Shown: positions 12,412-23,700 of the stretch, piece after piece | Layout: every line of letters starts with the position of its first letter | Numbering within the stretch: position 1 is the stretch's first letter | Notes under the pieces: model-generated | Databases searched by the model: none | Told to the model about the DNA's origin: nothing | Seen by the model: the letters and a program-made list of their open reading frames with translations, nothing else | Assembly: GCA_963576725.1 (NCBI GenBank) | Contig: OY755236.1 | Coordinates: 67,922,379-67,986,378, forward strand | DNA length: 64,000 bases | DNA from: Azorinus chamasolen | Taxonomy: Eukaryota > Mollusca > Bivalvia > Cardiida > Solecurtidae | Direction: 5' to 3' | Program-made: the position numbers and the translations under genes

Positions 12412-13000
12412 ATTATCCGTAAGGTTTGAACTGGCACTCATTACTTTCCGCCGACTTTCGTCGATGAAAAATCGTGATATTGACGCATGTTTCACGTGTG
12501 TGTTTGGAAGCATAAAAACAGCTTACGGAAAAAGGCGGAATATTCATGCAGTGCCAGGTCAAACCTTATCGACAATAGTAAGACTCGTACTGTATCTATT
12601 ACATAAACAAAATATTTATGTAACTTTTAGGCATTTTAAAACGCGTTACAAGTAGAGAATATCGCTTCTTAACGCATTTGCCAACATAGTAGATCAAGAT
12701 CAGACGGCTCCTATAGGGTATGCTCTGTTTGCTAATGAAATTTGATAATAGATTTTTTCTTAATTTTCTAAAATGGCTACAATGTTCCACCTTCCATATT
12801 TCATCATAACTTATCTGGCTATGAATGTTCAGTAGATATTGAAATTTGGAGTAAACCGAGAACGGTGAACGGATTAAGACGCTAAAGTGTTGTCAGATAT
12901 TAAAATACGTTAAAATGTTGCAAGATTCATAACAAATTTTAAGACGCTAAAGTGGTGTCAGTTACACAACACAACTTAAGACGATAAAGTAAAGTAAAAT

Positions 13001-13293
13001 ACCTAGTTATAGTCTACTTTCAGTCCGAATGACCGCTCAGCCAACTGTACATTTACCCCCTAGTCATTGAGTCATTCGCCTACAATATTGAGCACTGCTG
13101 ACATATGGCACAATCATACAGCCTCAGTGCCGGCTAGTGACCCTCACAGGTAACCTTTTTAACCCCTGGGTGGAGAGAAGGTGCGGGTGGGAGACACTGA
13201 AAAGCGTCTCTGAAAATTTCCGGGAGAGACCGGGATTTGAATCCCGGACCTCCGGACTGGTAGTCAAACGCGTTACCACTAGTCCACCGCACA
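13001..13293 (-). mobile_element. tRNA-derived SINE, copy 1
   Basis: On the minus strand the head reads GGTGGACTAGTGGTAACGCG (A box) and GGGATTCAAATCCCGG-type B box, followed by a CCCAGGGGTTAAAA body and a tail with GGTCATTCGGACTGAAAG. Same family as 41262, 47531 and 61222. Confidence 0.88.
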
Positions 13294-13551
13294 CCACAAG
13301 TGATATCAAAGACGTTAGTGTGATGCCATTTTCTTAACAAAACTTAAGACGTTAAAGTGATGTCAGATTCATTACAAAAACTTGAAATACGTTAAAGTAT
13401 TGGTATTTTAATAACAAATAGTCAAGACATACAGGTATCCTCTGTTCCAGTCTCATCAAGTTAATGAAACCAACAAAACATAGTTAAACCATCCACCTTC
13501 TAAACAAAACACAACTACCATAGTTTCTGAAATGTATGAAGAAATTGTAAG

Positions 13552-13746
13552 TACAGTAGAACCTGTCTTTAGAGACCATTCATTTACTGAACAGGGCAGG
13601 TGGTTGCTTAATGCAGGTCAAAGGTATTACAGAAAGCTCGACTAGAAGCTTTCTTTATTACTTACGATCTGCATCAAGCTACCACCTATCTTAAAGACCT
13701 AGAATTAAACCTCTTTGAAAAGGTCGCTTAAGACGGATCTACTATA
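13552..13746. mobile_element. TA-type MITE just downstream of gene B
   Basis: Starts TACAGTAGAACCTG, with a CAGGTGGTTGCTTAATGCAG arm and the complementary arm. On the minus strand it supplies the AATAAA (~13654-13659) nearest to the gene B stop. Confidence 0.78.
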
Positions 13747-13862
13747 TTTCGAAAATTGTAAGGCTCGGGGTTTAAGCAGATATCACCCTTTTCAGAAGGT
13801 TTAACTTTGAGAGAAACCAAGACCTCACAAGGCATAAATGTCGATTCTTAATATTATTCTGT

Positions 13863-14796
13863 TTACGAATCTAAAATCGTGAACGTTGCAATCATCCCGT
13901 ACTTCGTATGTTCGCCCACATGACAATGAATGAGCCAAGTGCCCGGATTTGTGACGAACATTTCAACTGTTTCGTATGTCCCCGGAAACACCTCGACAAC
14001 ATCCGCCTCATGTGTCTTACCTGACCTGTATGTGTACGTTTGTCCATGGAAGTGAACGGTGTGAATATCCCGACTCTTCCCAAGACCCATGATATACCAG
14101 GCCACATTGTCACCCTTGTGTACTAGAAGTCCTTGTACATTATTGTAAATGAGGCCATTTACAGAGACGTACATATTGCTCTCAACAAAATCATCAGTAG
14201 TAGTGTAGGCCGTTGGACAGTTGTCCTGCATATTTTTGTTAATGTACCAACTCTCATTCTCATCAAAAGCAAAGAATAGAAGAGCAAACTCATCTTCGAC
14301 TGAATCCGTTCTTTTTCCATTTGTGTCCAGGATACCCCTTTTACATATAACGATAGGTCCGACTAGACCTGAATTTATATCCTTTTCTGGATTGACTGCG
14401 GAGTGATACATGAACTTGACACAGTTAGGTCCGTTTTGAGCGGGTCCATTAGTTTCCGTGACTTCCCATCGATATGTGAAAGTAGTTCCGGGCGAGACAC
14501 TATTGCCTGGCTGTGGACCCATTCCATCCCTGTACCCCATTCCTTCGTTTGACTTATTATAGTGTAGACCTTGAGCATGAATGGAGTAATCGCGACTCGC
14601 CATATTCTTAAACACAACTTCTATGGTATCACCGACTTGTGCTCTTATGAAAGGGCCAAGGACTCCTAGGTGCACGGTTTCAGCGGTCTCAGGTTTTTCT
14701 GTTGTAAATGTTGAATCGGTGAACTCCCGGAATAATGCCTTGGTATAGACACTTCCAACATACTTGCAATCCTTTGCAACTCTGAAAAACTGCTCT
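13863..14796 (-). CDS. Gene B exon 13: cupredoxin domains 5 and 6 in one exon, with stop
   Basis: Acceptor CTTTTGCAG|A. The 934-nt terminal exon covers domain 5 and all of domain 6, uninterrupted, while domains 1-4 need twelve exons. It encodes [20 protein letters not shown], the FVESN motif, HTVHFHG (H1021, H1024, H1026) and [12 protein letters not shown] (H1066, C1067, H1068, H1072, M1077), and ends FTILDS with TAA at 13863-13865. Against human ceruloplasmin, the iron-site Glu is kept (E981), the iron-site His is Val (V986) and the Asp next to the HCH motif is Glu (E1071). The nearest AATAAA on this strand is at ~13654-13659, inside a MITE. Confidence 0.95.
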
Positions 14797-17700
14797 CTGC
14801 AAAAGGAAACACTTGCAACGTCATTAGATTTAAAAAAGAATTATAAGAAAGAGACCCTCAGTCAGTTCACTAGTTCACTGAACAGTTTTCTTGGTAAACG
14901 ATTGCTTCTTTTACACACTTATAACGACAAATACGTTGGAATTAAAGTTAAAATATGGTTAACCGTTTAGCTCATATAAAGGACTTATCGTGCATTGGAC
15001 ACTTCTATATGATCCGTCTGACTAGTGTCGGTTCCGTTTGCTTACGATACAGTTTCTAGCATGGTAAAACATAGTCTTGTTCAAAAGTCTATGATACACA
15101 ATGCCAACTAACTATTATTCATTTCTTATCAAACATTCATGAGATAAAGGGTGCCCATTGCATTGGTGTGGATTTGCAATTTCAGGATTCGAAACAGGCA
15201 TCAATTTACTCCATGGTTATTCTTGTAAGAAAACTTGACTATTAATTGCATCGATTTTCACAGAAAACATTAGCCATAACAGAAGCTGTGAAATAGGTCT
15301 ATCTTATTACGAAAACAAACAGAGAAACCATTATCAGAAGGCTCTTATGGGAGCCATCTAATTTTGGTCTACGCTGTTTGTAAAGTATTAAAAGGCATAT
15401 CCATGAAGGAAAAGGTTAACATACTACTTACGATCAGTTACAGGTAAACTACCGATTAAGAAATTAACAAACAAACGGTTTACATTTTTGTAATTCTAAT
15501 GTCAAGAAGAGGGGTCAGAGACAACCCTGGATTTGTTCTTTTAGTAACAGCTATTCCAAGCGATCACTTAATTGATAAACATGGGTGTCTTTGAAAAGGA
15601 GGTGGTGGCAAAATGCAAGACGAAAGAAATGCAGGAAGTTACTATAGGAGTTTTTATATAACTTTCATTATGCATTAAGCTACCACATGCATCTGTTACC
15701 AAGGATTAGACCAGTCCTATTTTGGTGGCTACTTTAGAGGGGTATAATTGTATCTATATTTAGAAGAAATTATAGAGAAAGTAGAATAATTGTACAGGAT
15801 ATAAAATGCAAAATAGGTACTTAAGCAACTAGACACAGATCAAACGGCTACTTAATCAGTCATTTTCAAACAATTTGATCTAGATGCGACGCAGCCAGAG
15901 TTACTCGGTGTCTCATCAGGATCCAAGCCGAGTGAAACTCGGTAAATGGTTTATCAAAAGTTTGGTCGAAGTCATACGCAGCACCCAATTTCAATTCGAA
16001 CTGACAGTATTTCTTTTTTCACAGTAGGGATACAAGGTTAACTCACGAGGATGGGTCTGTGTAGTTCTCTCCTGTTAGCGGATGTATAGTCTGTGGTGCG
16101 TAATTCCACTTCCGCTCCACTGCACCAATATAATACCGACGGACAATGCCGCTGCTTCCATAGTAGAAGTCGCTGGTGTCGCCGCATTCGTCCACCCGAT
16201 ACAGGGCCTTCATTCCGGCACCGAAATGCATGTCGTTATGACAGCTCACTGACCAGTTGCCTTTAATTATAAGGGTTCATTATTCTTGAAGAATGCCAAG
16301 AATTGAGGTTTCTTTATATGTGTGGTCCCAAAATGGGTAACAGTGGATATACACTCTACCAGGAGATCCCTGTTGGTGAAATCACTTTAACCCTTTCACC
16401 GCCACAGTCGAGTAAATCCACCACGACAAATAGTGCAGTCCCAAGGCGTCTGATCAGGGACTTCACTATTTGTCTCAATCTCCAGTTCTATATATGTGCT
16501 TTATTCCTTTGAAATTTGCATTCTTTTATCTCATTTCCTTATGTTACTGTATGATTTAACAAAGTTGGAGAAATTTGGCGCCAAAAGGGTTAACCCTTTC
16601 ACTGTTGAGCATTCATGTAGGAATTACTGACATCTTGAATAGTGATTGGCTGAATTTTTTATAATGGAATATGAAAGGATTTTGTTACTTTTATACACTC
16701 TAGAGCTAAATCTATTATAATTTCATAAGCACACAGAGCAGATCCTGATCAGACGGGTTATATTCAAATAAAATTACAGAAGGACGATTAAGTTGTTTTT
16801 GTTTATATTTAAAACATGCCATTACCATTCTTACAAAGATAACATTAGCGGTCATATCGTTCATATGATCCACATACCATTGTCTAGTGTTACCGGGTTT
16901 GGAGTTAATACACTAATACATATGCTATGTAAATATTTTTTTCTGACGGATTATCGTTTTCATCTGCTAAAATATAACTCAACCCTTTATCTGATGAATA
17001 TTCATGTAAGAAATAACGACACCATGAATTTATTTTTATCTGAATTTTTTATAATGGCATATGTGAATACAAAATTGTTTGACCATTGCAAAAATGTAGA
17101 ATCAAATATATATTATTTCACAAGCAAATAGAGCAGACCCTGAAATATGAGTCTACTTTGTTTATAAAGAAGTGTAAAAGCTACTCTATCGGACACAAGG
17201 TTCGTTTTTTATTGAATGAAGAATTAACATCGAAGCCAAACATGAATGAAGATGACACTCATAGTTTGCACTGTAGGCAGATTTTATCTCTTAAAATTTA
17301 TGTCTGCAGCAAATATCTTGGACCATCCTATTTCGAAACCATATTAACGTTTTACTTCATAAATACACCTTTCTACACCTTTGCAAACAGAGGTGTCCCA
17401 GACCTACAAGAGGCGTCTGATCAGAGTCTGCTCTGTTTGTTTATGAAATAATACAGATATGATTTTATAGTTTCTGCAATGGCCAATGGTTAATGTGCTG
17501 TTATAAGAATTAACCTATTTAATATTCATCGTGTAATTCGTTCTTACATTAATATTCATGGAATAAAGGATTACGGAATGATGCCTATGGGGCAACCCGA
17601 TTGGATCACGATGAGATTTTGACATACTCGGCATCTCACCATGATCAACGCTATTTGCAGTTTGCCAACTGAAGGTAAACATGTTATGAGGGTAAATATG

Positions 17701-20700
17701 ACACACCCACGTTGAAATGCGATTCACTTACGCTATGCGGGTAAACATAACTCACCCACGTAGCGCAGGTATAGTTCGATTTTGACCCGTGAACTGTGAC
17801 CTTTAGGACGAGCCAAAACTCGTCACAAACCATGTATTTATTCCGGAGTTACATGTGGTTATACAGACCTGTAATATGCATTTATACACTAATACTGCAC
17901 GATTACTGCGAGCTTTTTGTGGCAATCATTGTCCACTTACACTTAAATTAGAATGGTTGCAACTTCTATAAATAGAAAAGTGCAGTCACGGCTCAGCGCT
18001 CAAAATCGATGTTATGCGGGTAAATATGACTCATATATGCTGTGCAGATAAATGTGATTCAGTTACGTTATGCGGGTAAACATTACTTCCCCGCGTAGTG
18101 CAGCTAAATGACTCATCCACGTTATGCGGGTAAATATGACTCAACCGCGTTATGCTGGTGAATATGACTTCACGTTATGCGGATAAATGACTCACCTACG
18201 TTTTGCAGGTAAATGACACCCATGTTATGCGGGTAATTCTAACACATCTCGCACACACATCTACATAAACAAAGAAGTGACGTATCTATGTTTGAATTCT
18301 CCATAAAACACCGCACGCGCTGTAACGGCTTAACGTGACGTAATATGGCTTCGAAAATTTAGACGTCAAGAAACGTAGTGCCGTTGTGGCAATGCAAATT
18401 ACAGTTAAATTGAATGTTAGAATCGAAATAATATATTTACACCAGTGTTTTATGGTGCAGTCGTTGAGATGCTTATAATTAAATCACTCAGCCAATCGGC
18501 CTCGTGATTTAATTACTACGCATCTCAACTCCTACCCCTGTTCGATTGCACGATAAAACTCTAGTATGAATTTATTATTTCTTAAATATAACACGTCTAC
18601 GGTATGCATGTATATGACTCACCCACGTTATGCGGATGCATGACGCCACTGAACGATAGCCCGGATATTAAAACGTGGGAATCTCTGTTGATCCCGTCCA
18701 CAAGAATGTTGTTTCCATTGAAAGTGACCCCGTGGAGCCCCTCGTTGGCACCGAAGCTCATCAATCGCCATACAATTTGTTCGTTCTTACATACGTCAAG
18801 TCCCTCCAAGTTGCCATATGATCGCCCATTGACAGCTGCACATAGCAATAAATTGTCAGCATTCATGGATACTTGACATTCAAAACAAGGTAATATTTTA
18901 TGAATAATCGTCGAGATGAAAGTGGTATTTTGTAAAACGAAAACCACATGATACAACTCCTACCACAAAAACACACTACAACAATAAAATAGGTTAACCC
19001 GTTATCTCCTACGCTTTTTTCCACGCCCTTTCCAACATAGTAGACATAGAAAAAACGGCTGCTGTGTGAGTCATCTTGGGTCTGGTCTGTGTGCCTATGG
19101 CATAATATAGATATGATTCTACAATTTCAGCCACGGTAAAATACAAATGGACATTGTACTTCTTATTTTATAATGCCTTTATAAATATCCAGCTGATACA
19201 GTCATACAGTCAGTATTTCTTCCTAACTGTTCATGAGGTAAAAGAGTCAACCCTTCATAAACAATCACTATCGCATCAAAGCATATTCCAGGTTTTGTCC
19301 TTGCTACAAAATGTATTGTCTGACCAAACCGGAATACTAGTAGAGAAGAATTGAGATACTTTTAAACAAGTAGCTTCTTAATGCAGGGTGATATTCATGC
19401 ATAAATCTCCCAAAGGAGCTTTCTGCATGGCTTTCAACCTTCATTTAGCTGCCACCTGTATCCAAGACCGATATTTATGCTGAATTTAACGTTCGATTTA
19501 TTTTTTTTACTACATAAAATTGATCAAATTAACATTCGCACATTCATTATGTCTACATTAATCAGCCAAAGGGGTTAAATACAGCCCCTTATAGACTAAT
19601 AATGGGCTTTTGTGGGGAAAATGTAATGTTCGTTATTATTGCGTATGTGTTCTGTAAGATTTCCCATAGTGATGCTAAGTTATTGGCATCACTGATTCTA
19701 ATTTACTGGCATCATCGATTTAAACTGAATGACATCAATGATTATAACTTACTCGCATCACTGAATTTAAGTTCTAATTACTAACTTCAGTAATTCTAAT
19801 TGTCTGACATTAATGCATAAACATACAGGTAGCACTGCTTTTAACTTACTGACATCAATACATTGTATTTCATTTACTGGCATTGAGCAAATCTTTCCAA
19901 CCTACTGGCATCTATGATTATAACTTAATGGCATCTTTGTTTATAACTTAATGCCATTAATGATCTGACGTTCATCAATGATTCTAACTTACTTGCATGA
20001 ATGATTCTACGTTACTGGGAGCAATGATATTAACACCATTGCATCAGTGAGTCTAACTTACTGGCATCAATGAATACTAACTTACTGGCATTCATGATTC
20101 TAGCTTACATCTCATTATGTTTGATTATTTGAAGTTCTCGTTGCTTTTATCCACTGTATCATCAATGTAGATGGCGATGTTATCGTCGATATACCAGGAA
20201 TGGTTTTCATCAATACTCGAGTAAAACAGGAACAGTTCACGGTCCACGTATTTCTGTATAGATACACGATTCATGTACAGTGGAATATCTCTGAAGCGCT
20301 ACTCGAACGAAGTCTTACTATGGACATATAAGACAGCTTGTACCTTAACCCTTTTCTCGCCAACAGTCACTTGACTCGCATTTGCAAACAGTCTGAATCA
20401 CAAGCTGTTTGATACTCGGTCAATATTTTCTAAAAAAACTTGATGGAAATACTCGGAATTGCTCTTGAATCAAATTTGAGTATATTTGTATTTTCATAAC
20501 AAAGTGTGATTTAACCCTATCCTTCATATAATCGCATTTTCACGCATTTGCAAGCAGAGCAGAAACCGATCAGATGATTCATATAGGAGCCGTCTGATCA
20601 AGTTCTGCTCTGCTTGCTAATGGAATTTGATACATTTTATTTTTTTTACTTTCTACAATGGCTACGTTATTCCACATTCCATATTTCATTATACCTTTAT

Positions 20701-23700
20701 TGTCCATGACTATTCTGTAAGCATTGGCATGTGAAAAAAAATATAGAGGAGAGAAATGTTTAATGCAGGTCTTGGAGCTTTACATTTAACCACTAACCTG
20801 TAAACCCCTCTAAACCGGACGTTTATTATAGTATAAATATCTGTATTGGAGACAGGTGGCAGCTGAACGCAGAGTTAAAGTCCTCTAGGAGCTTTCTGCA
20901 TGACTTTCAGACCCTACATTAAGCGGCCGCCTGCTTGAAAGTATCTAAATTCTTCTCTACTCGAATTCCTGTTTAGAGAGCTTTAACTGTACTCCATAAA
21001 TACGTCTTTTAAACCACTTTGCAAACAGAGTAGATCCAAGACCTTTTGTGGGAACCATGTGATTAAGGTCTGTTCTGTTTGCTTATAGATCAATCTCAGA
21101 TTCTACAATATAAATGGAATTATTCGTGCCGCAATAACATAATTTCAGTTAATTTATATACATGATGTTATTATTTATTGCATGGATATTCGTGGAGTAA
21201 AGGGGCAACTTGGAAGGATATATAAAAAGGGCATTGTGTGCTGTATGGAACAAAACTGCATCTAAGGAGGACAGCCATTTCTGTATACGAGTGAGTTTAG
21301 GGTTGTATTCAACCGTAAGGAAAATACCACCGTCTCGTAATCTTCGACTTTTACACACATTACATACCTGCAGTCCTGTGTTGGGATCTATTTGTCCTGC
21401 TTTGCATATTACAAGAGGCCCCACAAGACCGGAACTGATGTCACGGTCTAAGTTAACGGCTGAGTAGTACATGTGGGTGACACACGGTGGATCTGCTTCC
21501 TCAGGTGATAGAGACCACGGGACCGTAAACGTGTACTCGTCCATCATATCAGACTGCACTACATATCCACCCATTGTTAGATTAACTCCTGTAAAAATCC
21601 CAAATAACGTGTAGAAACTTCATTAACATTTTCCTTCATATACATGAAGATGACTTTTGACATATTTGCGACCATCGTCGATCCAGATCAGACAGCTCTT
21701 TTAGGATGCTCAATAGCATGACAAAACTTTGTATTTTTTATGGTCAATCATTATTACGAAGATTGACGATTTTAATTTGTATCGAAAACAAGTCCTGTGA
21801 TACAGAAAAAATATGTGTGTTTTTATATACTCTTGATTGCAACAAAAATACAATCGAACTATACCGAAAACTTACGAAACTAAACCGCCACTGTGATATA
21901 AAAAGCATGAAATTTTTGTCTTCAGAATTTATTCGATAAGTTTTCTTGTGATATACCTCTGTTCAGCATATAAATAAATGATTTATTATATGCAAATGAT
22001 TTACATGTGTGTAATGTTTACATGTAGACATGTTAAAACGCATTTCAAGTACATAGTATCACTTTTATTGGAATTCACTGACTATATCTGTTAAACGACC
22101 CGGTATTACAGATGTGACAACAGAGAAGACTTGGATATAAATTCTGCGCCGCCAAATAGCATTGACAATGTTTACACATGCAGTTAAGAAAACTATACTA
22201 TCTCAGTATAGTGTGAACGTTCCGTATCACTGTACAGTAACATCTATCTACAGCGACCACCCATTATCTGTATTATGAGCTCTTAAGTCAGGTTATAGCA
22301 TAATGCACGGCGACCCCTATGCTTATTCACCATATAGTCGCTATAAATTATAAATGTATCAACTGCAATTACAATGAGTTTCGACGTACAGTAGCTGGAT
22401 CGTCGCTGATTAGCCCTTTCCCTCATGCATATTCATGTAAAAAGAATAGCTGAATTTATATAATAGTATGCGAATACATGTACCGGATATGTTGGCCAAG
22501 ATAGAAACTGTAGCTTCATATCTAAATATTTCAATAAGAAAACAGAGCAGACCCTGATAACACAGCTGCTATAAGAGCCGTCTGATCTGGATCTACTCTG
22601 TGTGCAAAGGTGTTAAAATGTGTCTCTACCAGAAAGGGTATTAAACCAAAACCTCGAAGGCTCACCATCCTAGTTCGCTGAGGACCGGGTCCATGCTTAT
22701 AAAGCTTTTAGTTGAGTCTGAGTTTTGTTCTCAAGCTTTTGATTGGTCAGATTTGAGTTCTCAAGCTTTTGATTGGTCAGATTTGAGCCAAAGGCTCAAA
22801 TCTGACCAATCAAATGCTTGAGAACATTCTCAGACTCAACTAAAAGTTTTATAAGCATGGACCCAGAACAGAATTTGTAATGGACACTCATGTAAGATCC
22901 TCTATGTACAATACTGAACAGTTTATTCCATGAAAATTGATGTAAGAACTATTGACTTCATACATACTAATTATTCCAATTTTTCATTTGCAACCACGAA
23001 CTTCTGGCCATCGAAGAGACTGTAGAATCATGTCTATATCATTTCATAAGCAAACGGAGCATAACCTGATCAGACAACTATCCTAGAGGAGCTGTCTGAT
23101 CTGGTTCTAATCTGCTTGCCAAGGCGTAGTAATTCGTATTTATGAGGTAAAAGGGTAGTACTACACAATACCTTCAAATGGATCCTTCAGCCACATTCCA
23201 TTCTGAGATTCATCAAAACTAGTTCCTTGTAAATGAATCGATACTGGATAGGGGCTCACATTTCTAAGCAAGATTTTGATGGTGTCACCAACTTCCGCTC
23301 GAATCACAGGTCCCAGCATGCCTAGATGTTTTTCTGTTTCCGTTCTATTTACTTTCGTTTTAAAGGTGGAGTCAGTGTATGGCACAAAGCGAGATTTTAT
23401 ATATTTCCCGCCGATCATTTTCTGGCCGCCGTACCTTTTGGCAAAATAAATTTCCGAATCGCTGCAAAAACATGAAAAAATCCATAAACATTCGTCCAAC
23501 CTTTAACTGAGAAACAGTAGCATCATGGATACTATTTATATTGTTTGCTTGTTATTGAATACTAATATAATAAGGTATATGTATTTCACGATAATAAGCA
23601 AACAGAATATACCCTGATCATACGGCTCCTGCAGCTTTCTGATCTAGGCGTACTCTGGTTAGGGTCTACTCTAATTGTAAATGTGCCAAACATAACTAAG

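Noticed and set aside
13124..13340. Overlapping ORFs on both strands
   Set aside because: They are open frames of the SINE at 13001-13293.
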